A DNA stretch of 64,000 bases from Calliopum simillimum (GCA_951812925.1 OX638370.1:81326004-81390003), one strand, 5' to 3'. Shown: positions 24,446 to 35,553, numbered from the stretch's first letter. Numbers and translations: made by a program. The notes: generated by a model from the sequence alone, not told the origin.

Positions 24446-25212
24446 CGAGTGGCGTGCTGCTCTTCAACTTGTCTTCGTAGACTATAGCACTGCCTTTGAC
24501 AGTGTCTCCCGATAAAACATCTGGGTTTCACTGCAGCGAAGAGGTATTGCCGCAAAGGCCATAAACTTAGTACGTGCACAATATGAAGGCTTTAAATGCA
24601 GTGTGTTACACAACGGGTTGTTGTCACCGACATTCACGACTAATTTAGGCGTACGGCAGGGGTGTCTACTATCACCATCTCTCTTCCTTATCATTCTTGA
24701 CGATATTCTAGATAAAGCTCTTAATATGGCCAAAAGGTGTATCCAATGGAACTTTACCGAACATCTGGAAGATCTCGACTACGCTGACGACATCTGCCTC
24801 TTATCGTCCAAACATTATGATATGCAAAGCAAAATTGAAGACCTTGTCGTGGAATCACAAAATGCCGGCCTAAAAATCAACGTATCCAAGACTAAAAGCA
24901 TGAAGTTAAACGCACACAGGAATGACATCACGTTTAGAGCTGGCAGTGATGACATCGAAAACGTCGATGGCTTCACGTATTTAGGCAGCATTATCTCCAT
25001 GGATGGTGGAGCAAAAGAGGATATCAACTCAAGAATAGCAAAAGCAAAAGGCGCGTTTGCTCAACTGAACAAAATATGGTCTTCATCCGTTATATCCACC
25101 AAAACGAGAGTGCACATTTTTGATTCGAATGTGAAATCGGTTTTGTTATATGGGTGCGAAGCGTGGCTTGTTACTGAACAACTAACGAGCACTCTTCGGA
25201 AACCACACAGCG
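24446..25212 (+). pseudogene. Reverse transcriptase domain of the LINE
   Basis: In order the frame shows FVDYSTAFDSVSR (palm block A with the first Asp), GVRQGCLLSPSLFLIILDD (block B), DYADDICLL (the YADD catalytic box, near 24780), then GLKINVSKTKSM, YLGSIISMDGG and VLLYGCEAWLVTEQ. All are standard RT and thumb blocks of insect non-LTR elements. A TAA at 24513 interrupts the frame just after block A. The endonuclease domain is missing. The clade cannot be fixed from what remains. Confidence 0.85.
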
Positions 25213-25221
25213 AAGTTTGTC

Positions 25222-26313
25222 AGCTCCATAAAGTGAGCTATGCAGGTGTGACGAATTTTGATGTTTTTTGGTTGGGATTTTCGAGCTATTCAACAGTAAT
25301 TTCGAGCTGTCTGGGAAATTTTCCATTTTCCAGAAAAGCGGAAAAATTGTTCTGCATAGCTGTGTTTATTTTTTCAGCCAGACGAATCCGCGGGAAGGGT
25401 TAGCATTGAAATCTTTTAACGCAGGAATTTCGAACTAATTTTGGGCTAAAAGCATTTTCCGGAAAACTCCCAATTTTCCCGGAAAATCCCAAAAAAAATT
25501 TTTTTTTGGCTAACTTTATTTTTTTCAGCCAGACGAATCCGCGGGAATAGTAAGCGATGAAATCTTTTAACGCAGGAATTTCGAGCTACTTTTGAGCTGA
25601 CCTTGAATGAAGTATTTTTCTTAAATTTCCCCGGAAAATGACAAAAAATTTTTTTAAGGCTTGCTTTAATTTTTCAGCCAAACGAACCCATGAAAATATT
25701 AGGCGACCATATCATTTGACACATGAATTTGGAGCAAATTTCGAGCTCATCAAAAACGAAAAGTGTTTTCCGGAAATCCCCAAACTTTCCCAGAAAATCC
25801 CAAAAAACCTTTTTTTATGGCGGTGCCATGACATAACCCCCACGGACGGAATCCTCATTTCAGAAATGGGTGTTATGTCCGCAAATTATTGGATATATTA
25901 CCGACTGAGCCGCGAAGCCGGTGTTGGATTTTTGGGAGTTTTAAAGCCTGAGCTGCGGCCGCAGGCCGCCCACTACCCCTACTCTTATGTAAAATTAGTG
26001 TGGCTAGCAAACTTGGTGTTGGATATATTATAGGCTGATCCTCGAAAAACTTTCGGACATAATCCGAATAATTTGCGGACGAAACATAGGTAAAAAAAAA
26101 TTTTTTTTAAATTTCATCGCTTACTAATCCCGCGGATTCGTCTGGCTGAAAAAAATAAATTCAGCTATGCAGAACAATTTTTCCGCTTTTCCGGAAAATG
26201 GAAAATTTCCCAGACAGCTCGAAATTACTGTTGAAAAGCTCTAAAACAGCTCGAAATTCTCAACCAAAAAACATCGAAATTCGTTACACCTGCATAGCTC
26301 ACTTTATGCACCT
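25222..26313. mobile_element. 1.09-kb inverted-repeat element with 9-bp target duplication
   Basis: The ends are agctccataaagtgagctat and the near-inverse atagctcactttatgcacct. The 9-bp sequence aagtttgtc lies directly outside both (25213-25221 and 26314-26322). The arms stay complementary for about 150 bp. The left arm then carries three or four diverged tandem units of about 140 bp containing cagccagacgaatccgcggg and tttaacgcaggaatttcgag, while the right arm has one. The middle is GC-rich (ctgcggccgcaggccgccc at about 25955). A 9-bp duplication fits Mutator-like or foldback elements. No transposase is present. Confidence 0.75.
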
Positions 26314-26529
26314 AAGTTTGTCGCTAGACTCTTGAGTTGAATCCACAAAGCAGTAGAGCACGTGGTAGACCCAAAACCAACTGGAAAAGTTCGCTGGAAA
26401 AGGAAATCCAAGAATCGAGAAAGTCGTGGCAAGTGATCAAAGTCATCGCAAGGGATCGTGACGAATGGAGATGTTTCATATTGGCCCTATGCTCCTCCTA
26501 GGAGTTAAAGGAGAATACATACATACATA

Positions 26530-27374
26530 TGTTTCATGTAATAGAAACTTAACTCCCACAAAGAGCTCTGAGAAAGCAAAAATGTTTAACGACCCCTAAT
26601 TTTTTTACCACTAGGGAAGGTCGCATAAAAAATTTTCTTAAAACAACATCAATTTAACAAAATTTCGAACAGCAAATTTTGTCGTTTTCTTGCGATTTGT
26701 TTTCATTGTTGGAATTTAAATAAAGCTAAATATTATAAAGCATATTATAGTTAGTTAGCTCAATTAACTTTCAGGAAATATGATTTCGGTCAACCAGAGA
26801 TCTCCAATGAAGAGCTCGCGTTTAATTGCTCTTCGGTTATTCGTTGTCTTTGCCGTGCTTTCATTCAGAATCGATAGCAACGAGTAGTGTGCTGCAGTGT
26901 TGACGCTTGCTCTAAATAAAAGGAATGAGCTTCGGCAAACACGAAGGCGAAAGCAATAAAGACAGTGGAAAAGGCAACGAATATTGGAAAAAGCAACGAG
27001 TAGTCTGTTAGCGCTCATGTTTTGTACAAACCTACTGTTAAATTTAAAATTTGCCGTGCATTGCGGATAAAGTTATTTACTTATTTACTTACTTAAAATA
27101 GGAAAAATTACTTGTTTTGTTTTTGTTGCACATATTCCAATGTTGGACACATTAGACTTCAGGATTAAAAACAAAAACGATTTTTTTGAAATTCCAGAAT
27201 AACCCTTAAAAATCTGAAAGAGGATGTCAAAAAAATGAGCTGAGAATTTTTAAAATTTTTGGAAGTGCATTTAAAGGTCGCTCAACGCCGTTTTATGCAA
27301 AACCTCGGCTTGATGCAGTTTTTGTTTTATAACGATCGCAAAAATATTCGGAATGAGTTCTGAGATATGTCAAG
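26530..27374. other. Intergenic stretch, no supported gene
   Basis: AT-rich sequence containing a weak dispersed-repeat match at about 27215-27370, with counterparts near 18850 and 20770. The minus-strand ORF at 26764-27018 has no recognisable domain. Confidence 0.4.
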
Positions 27375-27376
27375 TA

Positions 27377-28680
27377 AAGGGTGTTTTTTTTAGAGGTTTA
27401 TTTTTCGAATAGAGATAAAACTGGCATTTTGTGGTCAAATCTGGCAACTCTAATGTCATTTATGTTCAGTTTGGTTTGCCATTTCATCATGAACAGGTTG
27501 ACAAAAGAACAACGCTTGCAAATCGTGCAAATTTATTTCGAAAATAATGGTTCAGTTCGCGAAGTTTACCGCAAGCTCCGTCCATTTTATGGTCGACATA
27601 ATCGTCCATCAGAGCAATTAATTCGGTTAACCATGGATCATTTTCGCACTACGTTTACTCTATGTGATAATACGCATCCGCAGAGACGTCGAACAGTGCG
27701 CACCGAAGAAACAATTGCCGCTGTAGAGCAAAATGTTGAAGAGGACCCGAATGAATCGATTCGCCACCGTGCACAGCAATTGGAGCTTTGTCCATCAACT
27801 TTATGGAAGATATTGCGCAAAGATTTTGGCTTGCGACCTTACAAGATCCAGCTTGTGCAAGAATTAAAGCCGCGAGACCATGCAAAGCGTCGTGATTTTG
27901 GTGTATGGGCCGAAAATGAGATTGATCTCGATGCTGATTTTCATCGCAAAATTTTGTTCAGTGATGAGGCTCATTTTTGGTTGAATGGCTACGTCAACAA
28001 GCAAAATTGCCGCATTTGGAGTGAAGAGAATCCACATGAGACCCTTGAGACGCCATTACATCCACAAAAACTGACTGTTTGGTGTGCTCTATGGGCTGGT
28101 GAAGTCATTGGGCCATACTTCTTCCGAAATAATGCTGGAGAGTCAGTTACCGTTAATGGAGACCGGTATAGAGCCATGATAACCGACTATTTTGTTCCCG
28201 AATTGGATGGCATGAATGTGGATGAGTTGTGGTTCCAACAAGACGGCGCTACATGCCACACAGCGCACGTCACAATCGATTTATTGAAGGAAACATTCGA
28301 TGAGCGCATAATTTCGCGGAATGGACCTGTCAATTGGCCACCAAGATCGTGTGATTTGACACCATTGGATTATTTTCTTTGGGGATATGTGAAGTCGCTC
28401 GTCTACGCCAACAAACCAGAAACGTTAGGGGACTTGGAAGCCAACATTCGTGGTGTTATTGCCGACATATGGCCCCATATGTTCGAAAAAGTGGTTGAAA
28501 ATTGGACCTGTAGAATTGGCTTTATTCGAGCCAGCCGCGGCGGCCACATGCCCGAAATCATATTTAAACATTAATGGCATAAAATTATCCTTCCAATTAA
28601 GTCAAATTGATGGGCATTAAAACGATTTTCTTGTGTTTTATTTCAATTCGAAGTTCTATACCTCTAAAAAAAACACCCTT
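27377..28680 (+). mobile_element. Complete DD41D (rosa-type) mariner element
   Basis: Perfect terminal inverted repeats of 20 bp, aagggtgttttttttagagg and cctctaaaaaaaacaccctt, are flanked by TA on both sides (27375-27376 and 28681-28682). One uninterrupted transposase frame lies between them. At 1304 bp it has the usual length of an autonomous mariner. The perfect ends and open frame suggest a recent insertion. Confidence 0.9.
27489..28574 (+). CDS. DD41D mariner transposase (rosa-like), apparently intact
   Basis: A 361-residue DNA transposase that would bind the element's 20-bp ends and cut and paste it. The start at 27489 (MNRLTKEQRLQIVQIYF) begins the N-terminal helix-turn-helix; the frame is open 36 codons further upstream, but that part lies in the terminal region. 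A second helix-turn-helix follows (SIRHRAQQLELCPSTLWKIL). The catalytic triad is Asp159 (ILFSDEAHF), Asp252 (WFQQDGATCHTA) and Asp294 (CDLTPLDYFLWGYVK). There are 41 residues between the last two, the DD41D spacing of the rosa group described from tephritid flies. No stop or frameshift was found. Length is typical of mariners. Activity is inferred, not shown. Confidence 0.9.
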   Translation: MNRLTKEQRLQIVQIYFENNGSVREVYRKLRPFYGRHNRPSEQLIRLTMDHFRTTFTLCDNTHPQRRRTVRTEETIAAVEQNVEEDPNESIRHRAQQLELCPSTLWKILRKDFGLRPYKIQLVQELKPRDHAKRRDFGVWAENEIDLDADFHRKILFSDEAHFWLNGYVNKQNCRIWSEENPHETLETPLHPQKLTVWCALWAGEVIGPYFFRNNAGESVTVNGDRYRAMITDYFVPELDGMNVDELWFQQDGATCHTAHVTIDLLKETFDERIISRNGPVNWPPRSCDLTPLDYFLWGYVKSLVYANKPETLGDLEANIRGVIADIWPHMFEKVVENWTCRIGFIRASRGGHMPEIIFKH

Positions 28681-28884
28681 TACATTTGTGGTCGAATTTT
28701 TACCACTGGGCGAATCTAGTATAACATAGAATGATGTAAGTAAAGTGAGAAACATTCTTATTTGAATCATTTTTATTTGTTCTTACAGAATTGAGTATGA
28801 TAAGTCGTTATCGAACAAGCTGCAATTGTACATTAAAAATTATTTAAGAAGCGTACAGAAAATATATCGGCTGAATTATGACCA

Positions 28885-31468
28885 TCTATACTAATATTAT
28901 AAATGCGAAAGTAACTCTGTTTGTTTGTTACCTTTTCACGCCTAAACCGGTAAGCCAATTTCGATGAAATTTGGTATGGAGATAATATGAGACCACTGTT
29001 TGAAATCTTCTTTTTTGAATTCGCCAACAATTGAAAAAATGGAAATAACATAGGACTATAGCGCTTATATACTATTTCGAAGGGCAGATACCTCTCCATA
29101 AGTCAAAGCTCTGGGCAGTTAATTGACTTGAATTTTTTTAAACAAATGTGCTCTAGTGCCACTCTATGATGGCTTAAGAATAGTCAGACAGGTTGTTTAA
29201 GCAGAGCAGAAAAAAAATAGCAAAATACGTTTTTTAAGACACACCTGCCTGCCGTTGCAGCAATATCTCGTACTGAAGAGTCGGAATTTTGCTTAAAGAG
29301 TTGATTCACCTTTTTGGCTTGAGCTTGTTCGGTGGTCTCAGCAGCCCTTTGAGTTGCGTGACGCTAGGCATCTAAGGCCTGACCAGATCATAAATTACTA
29401 CCTAATAAGAATAAATTGCAAAAAATTCGCTGGATGAGGAAATCCAAGAATCGGAAAAGTCGTGGCAAGTTATATTCCTTAGTTCAAACTGTCAAACAAA
29501 CTGATTTTGACTTTGGAAAAAAAATTAAAAGCCTAATTAGCAAAAGAAGTCATCGATGATGTTTTCCCTAACAGCAATTAGATGCCCTTGCCCTTATGCC
29601 ATTGCTTCCTCAACACTTACATATGTAGCTCATATATTTTCCCAACGCAAGGGAAAAGGAAGCGCATCTTGTTCATACACTTGAGATATGCGTTAAAAGC
29701 GGACATGCCTATACAAAATGGAAGGGAGCATTCAGCACGAAAGATGCGCATGTTTGCATACAAAAATGCTTCAGCGCAGCTTTGCCCCGCTGTTAAAAAC
29801 AGAAACACACATACGTTTTTGTTTATTTGTTTTTCAAATTTTATTTATTTTTAAAAATGTATACAACAACAAAATCTACGCCATCTATGTCAATTGAGAA
29901 TATACGTATTCGAAAAATTTTTGATTTGCCATACAAAATTCCTCCTCCCTTTTCACCCCTTTTAAGGATCATTTTAGAGTTAGAAACTATCCTATGTCCA
30001 TCCTAGGGTCTCATATTATCTCCATACCAAATTTCATCGAAATTGGCTTACCGGTTTAGGCGTGAAAAGGTAACAAACAAACAGAGTTACTTTCGCATTT
30101 ATAATATTAGTATAGATAAGCGCTATAGTCCTATGTTATTTCCATTTTTTCAATTGTTGGCGAATTCAAAAAAGAAGATTTCAAACAGTGGTTATTTAGA
30201 ATTGGCTGCTATTTTAATATTACGATTTATGTTATAATTTTGCTTTAGTATATTTAAACGTACTTTCCATAGTCTCTTATTAGTTAAAGGTTTGTTTTTT
30301 TAAAATTGTGCGGACATTTTAAAATTTATCTGGTCAAATTTGAGCAAACCTTACAAGTTATTTTGATAAAATTTGGCTGAGGGGTGGTGACTGTTCACAC
30401 CTTGCAATGAACCAAAACTGTTAGAGGTTGAAGAAGTTCCACGCCGACTTTTTTGACAATTAGAACAATTTGATTCAATATTACTCTAAAAATGCTCTTT
30501 CCGATAGCCAGGATTTTTTTGTGGCATGTCGTTATGTTCCTTAACTCGAAAAATGGCGTGACATTACTAAAAGAACTTATATAATTGTAAGATATGTTAA
30601 ATGAACTAATAAAGTAATTTTTCTGAATTTTATTAAAGAGTTTTTACTTAAAGTAAGGTATCTCCTTCATAAAAGTTGGTTAAATATCACAAGTGAGTGT
30701 GGCACCTCCCATACAAGTAGAACACATTTAATGTTATATTTAGGAATAGCTTTGAGCTATAGCAGTAATACTGAGATTTGATGTGGATCACTAATTAAAA
30801 AAATTTGGTCAAAACTTGAGGTGAAAATAGATAAAAAAAAAATGGCCCAAACGTAGAAAATAAGTAGAGATAGCACATTTGCGCTCTTCAAAAAATTTAG
30901 TATTGGATATAGGATTTTTTTTTAATTCTCGAATATTTTGATGTCTTAGTGGTATTTTGAAGTCCCACTTTTTTGCTTTCGGTAAATAAGTTCATAACTG
31001 CAAAAATCTCAAAATCGCAAAAAGTGGAGATAGGACTATAGCGCTCTAAGGTATCAATAGATACTAGACAAAATTTACAAGATTTCGGACATAAGTGGAG
31101 AAGACCGTCGGGACTCTCGACGAAACAACTGTACGAATCTTAATGAAGAAAAAATAAAACATTTTATTGGAAATAAATATTTGTTTATAGTTTTTGGGTT
31201 ATTTGTATTATGTTCATTTTGTATACTACCCATAAATAAAAAGCAAATAAAAAATTAAAAAAATTCATTAACGATTTTTTAATTGATGAGAAATAATGCA
31301 CCTCACCTAATACCTCACATTTTGATACGTTCGTTTGTGAATATTACCTTTTCACTTAAATTTTTTAAATTATTTAAATAGTATGAAGATTGATGCAAGT
31401 TTGGACAAAAATAGGCTATTGGAAGTACAAATAAGTACTACGCAGACGAAGTCGCGGGTAAATGCTAG
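28885..31468 (+). mobile_element. Helitron, 2.6 kb, non-autonomous, with exact empty site
   Basis: Begins TC (tctatactaatattataaat) and ends CTAG (ggtaaatgctag), inserted between A (28884) and T (31469). A short hairpin (cgcagac-gaa-gtcgcg) lies about 10 bp before the end. These are the standard Helitron features. The copy of the host sequence at 35178 reads gaattatgacca-tattaaat without interruption, placing the insertion to the base. No Rep/helicase frame is present. The interior contains an inverted and permuted copy of its own 5' part (30008-30191) and a fragment of the LINE 3' end (about 29423-29469). Confidence 0.9.
30008..30191 (-). repeat. Inverted, block-swapped copy of the Helitron 5' region
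   Basis: Positions 30008-30117 are the inverse of 28885-28991, ending in the inverse of the Helitron 5' terminus (agtatagat). They are followed at 30118-30191 by the inverse of 28994-29068. A simple inverted repeat would have these two blocks in the opposite order. The sequence left of 30008 (cctatgtccatcctagg) looks like the ordinary continuation of a Helitron 5' region. This suggests that a second, minus-strand Helitron start is present here. Confidence 0.7.
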
Positions 31469-31807
31469 TATTAAATAAAACAAAATTAAGAAGATTTTTT
31501 TATGGTTTCATTTAAAAAGAAAGTCACATCAAAACCTTTTCTATGAATAACTTTTATCGTTTCTTATAAAATTTAGATGATTTTCACATTATTTTAAATA
31601 GAGCGAAAATATTGTTTTAAAAAGATTTCTTCTTAATATTATGGATATTAAAATCGAGGGTTAGTTAACTGATATTTTTTAGAAAGTTATTTTTAATGCA
31701 TATGCATTTAGTTGTCTCATCTAGTAGTACTTTTTAGAAGACAAAACATAACATACATACATATCGTAACCTGATATCCAAATTTCCCAGAGGAGTTGAA
31801 AAAACCT

Positions 31808-31930
31808 CTTAATACTCCAAATATTTCAAATTTTAAAGCCAGTTTTGGCTTATATTGCTTAATACCGATTTTATTTTACGGAATACTTGCCAAAACTGGC
31901 TTTAAAATCTATAACATTTGGAGTTTTAAG
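31808..31930. repeat. Short imperfect inverted repeat (about 123 bp)
   Basis: cttaatactccaaat with aaagccagttttggc on the left mirrors gccaaaactggcttt and atttggagttttaag on the right. It is probably a small MITE. No clear target duplication was found. Confidence 0.5.
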
Positions 31931-32160
31931 ACTTTGTTTTGCAGACCTTTGAAAAAGTTCAAAATTATGTACTATAAGGGCATATTAATATCTTAATTGT
32001 TAACATTGTTTTCCTTACACAGGGGTTAAAAAAATTAAAATTGCACGGAATTTCATTCTCAGACCACCAAAAGTTTCTCTTTGATGTAAATATTGGTCAA
32101 TTTCAAAGAACATTTGCTGTATCCCAAACCATTTTAAAAACCGAAAAGTGCTCTTAAATA

Positions 32161-32933
32161 CACGGAGAGAAAAAAATGTTCTTAAATCTAGCTCAAATCG
32201 TTCTTAAATTAAATATTCAGAATTAAGCCCAATATAGCATAAAATCATCCCAAAATACGCCCAACTTGTTCGCAGTTCAAGCTCAAATTTGGGCATAATA
32301 TAAATTTTGATAATTAAGACCAATTGTACTCAATGCATGCCATTTTGTACTTGTTTATCAAAAAAAAAAAAAAAATAAGCCCATTTTTTGCTTAATTCAA
32401 GCCCTTTTGTGATTGTTTATCAAAAAATAAATTTTCATTTGTGTTTATTCTGTGAGTTTATGATTCTCAATATGACTATGTCATCTACTGCTTAAATGAT
32501 TCCTGCTCGACAGTCGAATTGGGTATTTATAATAGAGTAAATACTCCTGACATCCCATAATGGGATGTTACGATGTACTGAGGTGTCTTTGGATATTTTG
32601 GTACATTGATTTTGGAAAATGAAATGATGTTTCTTGCATTTGGCAAAAATGGTCATATTCATATTTTGATATGTAAGAAATTATTAAGAAAAAATGGGAA
32701 TATTTTTTTTTTTTTTAAACAAGTACAAAAGGGCTGAAATTAAGCACAAATGCGTTTAATAAATTTTTGACGAACAATCCCAGATTGAATTGAATTGAGC
32801 TCAAATGGGCATATTCATTTTTTTGATAAACAAGCACATTATTACTTGATATCAAGAAAATTATGGACAAGCTGAAAATCACACCCAAAATTGATTGGTT
32901 TGGGATTGTTTTTAGCTCAAAATTCTCTCCGTG
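32161..32933. mobile_element. 0.77-kb element with CACGGAGAG ends and TA flanks
   Basis: TA-cacggagagaaaa on the left and attctctccgtg-TA on the right. Further inside, agctcaaatcg-type and tttttagctcaaaa-type blocks are also inverted. The interior repeats motifs such as ttgtttatcaaaaa and aagcccaa/ttgggc. There is no coding frame. A second element with similar ends (CACAGAAAA) sits at 39769. Confidence 0.6.
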
Positions 32934-32985
32934 TAGGAATAAAATTTTTGTTTTAAAATTTTAACTGTTAAACTTCTTATATGAT

Positions 32986-34132
32986 TACGGTGACCATGTC
33001 TGTGTGAGCAAAATCGGGGACAAAACTATATTTATGCGAGAAAAAAACGGGGACTATCGGGGACAGTCGGGGGAAAATCGGGAACAAATTGGGGACACAT
33101 AAATATTGAGGCAAACAATGACTGGTGAGCAAAAACAAAAGATTTTCACCTCTAAATGCAGCCTCCTTCAAAGCGCAAAAGTATACCTACGTACGAGGAC
33201 CTCAACGGTACAATTTTCTTCGTAAATTTAAAAATTTAAACATTATTTATTGCTCGTTAATAAAAACATTTGTTTCTTGTACTTGTATTACATTTAAATT
33301 GGCTTTAACCTTAACTGGCACTTTGATATTAAATTTTATGTATATAAAATGTATATCAATCCGCAAGTTGAATTTTACCCGGACATTGTGAAAACGGCTC
33401 TGAGTATTTTTTGGCAAAAGAAATTATTTCTAAAATGTCTCCGTGTGACCTCAAATATTCTTTGAGCTCGGGACAGTTTATACGATAGTTACATTTTGTT
33501 ATCAAAATAGTTTTAACTGCCTTTATTGTAAGCCAGGATTGTGAACACGTAGAGAGATTTGAAGGTTCAACCTTCCCACAGGAAGATCTTTTTCCCATAT
33601 AAATTTTATATGAATTGAATAAAATGTTATAAAATTAATCTTTCAGAGCAAATCCTGCGTATGGTGCTGCTCGAAGCTGTGTCTACGTTATATTCATAAT
33701 GGAGAAAATTCTTTCCATGGAAGCATTTGATCCTAGTAAATACAAGCTAAACTCAACAGTTTTTACAAGCCAAAAAAAAAATTTTATACTGATGATATTG
33801 ACATTTATTTCAGTTGCTAATTGTAAAAGAGCCGTCTATAAAATGATTCTATCTGTTGCGAAACTATATAATCACAGCTTAAGTTTGCATATGCTCAAGA
33901 GGTGTTTAAGCTATTGATAAAAATATGAAAATATGCATCTTCATATTGTGATGAATTAGCTCAACAATTACGGTTTTGATTGATATTTTATACATATTAA
34001 TAAATGAACTGTGCAAATACAGGACAAATAGGGGACACAAAATAAAATACAGAACATTTGTATGTCCCGTGTTGCTCGAACAAATTCCGGGGACACGTAG
34101 CCGAAATACAGAATGGACGGTTGGTCACCGTA
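32986..34132. mobile_element. hAT-like element with 8-bp target duplication
   Basis: The ends are tacggtgacca and tggtcaccgta. The flanking octamers are tatatgat and aatatgat, an 8-bp duplication with one mismatch, the length typical of hAT elements. Near both ends the motif ggggaca is repeated several times (33013-33100 on the left; 34021-34097, partly as tgtccc, on the right). Such subterminal motifs are usually transposase binding sites. The interior holds a broken minus-strand frame at 33356-33598 (NCPELKEYLRSHGDILE). I do not recognise it with certainty, but it could be a transposase remnant. Confidence 0.65.
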
Positions 34133-34140
34133 AATATGAT

Positions 34141-35177
34141 GCGAAGTTTGAATCAGCAATTTATTTTTCTGTAAGTTCTTTAGTTTTGAAGATATTGTCC
34201 AATCAAGGTGAAAAATTAAGATACTAAATAGAATAACCAATATGAAGAAATTAATTGCAGATTCGAATTAAGCAACTCAAAATCCATATGTTTTGTGAAA
34301 TGGAACAAATTTTAGCTGGTTACAGATGATTAACCGCTTACAATATACACTATTGTTGGTTTAAATTAGGTTTTTCTAAACAATATGCACACTTTTAGAA
34401 ACTTTTATTTTCTAAAAAAAAATAAGTCCGGTAATAATTGAAATATAATAGTTTGAAAAAGTTTTTATCAATAATTATAATTTAAAGCACAATAGATATA
34501 ATAAAATATAATAAATACATAAATACTTAGTTGGGTCTCTTTTCTTTGTACACTTTTCTACAGAAAATTTTTCTATAGACGCCTTTTGGCAAAACTAAAA
34601 GGTGTTAAGACAATAACTTATATAAATAACTTATATACAACTCATTTCAATTATAAAAGAATACAATTACTCATATTTCTACACAGAGCAAACAATTACC
34701 ACTAAAAACAAGAAGATTGTCATATTAAGCTATTTTACTACGAATTCCGATTAAAAGTAGAAGACATAGAGAAATCTCTATGACGTTACTTGAAAATTCG
34801 AAAAGATTTTCGCATAATTTCTATAAGGAATCTATATATTAATACACAAGACAAAAACTTGTCCACCTTTTTTTACTATGTTAGAAATGGAGTACGACAT
34901 TAAATTATACACCATTAGAAAGATATTTGTGTGTAGATGTGTACAAAGTTAAAATTATGTTAATATCTTGTCTTTAAACTAGGTAAAACAGGTCAAACAG
35001 AGCTGAAAAAACGATTAAGCATAAAGAGAAAGATAAAAAACATTGCACTGACTTCATGTTTTTTGTTTTGTTTATATTTCGCTTGAATTATACCAGGGAT
35101 GATAAATGATCTTTTCTATTTCGTACCAAATAGCAAAAAAAAAGTACTAAGTGCCCAAAAAGTACCAAAAATATTTA
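34141..35177. other. AT-rich intergenic stretch, no gene
   Basis: No ORF with codon structure and no repeat block were recognised. Several tataata-type simple stretches occur. Confidence 0.45.
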
Positions 35178-35553
35178 TACATTTGTGGTCGAATTTTTAC
35201 CACTGGGCGATTCTAGTTTAACATAGAATGATGTAAGTAAAGTGAGAAACATTCTTATTTGAATCATTTTTATTTGTTCTTACAGAATTGAATATGATGA
35301 GTCGTTATCGAACAAGCTGCAATTGTACATTAAAAATTATTTAAGAAGCGTACAGAAAATATAACGGCTGAATTATGACCATATTAAATAAAACAAAATT
35401 AAGAAGATTTTTTTATGGTTTTCATTCAAAAAGAAAGTCACATCAAAACCTTTTCTATGAATAACTTTTATCGTTTCTTATAAAATTTTGGTGATTTTCA
35501 CATTATTTTAAATAGAGCGAAAATATTGTTTTAAAAAGATTTCTTCTTAATAT
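35178..35553 (+). repeat. Second copy of the 0.4-kb duplicated sequence (Helitron-free)
   Basis: Matches 28681-28884 joined to 31469-31639 with few differences. The join gaccatattaaat at 35378-35390 is the unoccupied Helitron target. Its right side is cut by the element at 35554 and resumes at 38689 with aatattatgg. Confidence 0.85.

Larger units (their letters stand above)
24446..26528 (+). mobile_element. 5'-truncated LINE (non-LTR retrotransposon), split by an inserted element
   Basis: The reading frame starts abruptly inside the reverse transcriptase domain at about 24446 and runs to about 25212. It resumes at 26323 with NPQSSRARGRPKTNWKSSLE-type sequence through about 26500. The 3' end has a short acat-repeat tail (26516-26528). 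This is typical of a 5'-truncated insertion. An internal deletion joins the RT thumb (LVTEQLTSTLR) directly to the tail (KPHSEV). The block at 25222-26313 is a later insertion. Confidence 0.75.
28681..31660 (+). repeat. First copy of a 0.4-kb duplicated sequence, split by the Helitron
   Basis: Sequence 28681-28884 (tacatttgtggtcgaatttt onward) and 31469-about 31645 (tattaaataaaacaaaatta onward) together match 35178-35553 almost base for base. The Helitron fills the gap between them. The second copy at 35178 has no Helitron. The first copy in turn reads through aatattatgg at 31635, where the second copy carries the 3.1-kb element. Confidence 0.85.

Noticed and set aside
25638..26033. A 131-residue ORF
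   Set aside because: It lies wholly inside the non-coding inverted-repeat element and has no domain-like pattern.
29582..29854. Overlapping ORFs on both strands within the Helitron
   Set aside because: No domain or codon pattern; treated as chance ORFs in captured or decayed sequence.
33125..33391. ORF within the hAT-like element, plus strand
   Set aside because: No recognisable motif. The minus-strand frame at 33356-33598 looks slightly more protein-like, but neither is convincing.
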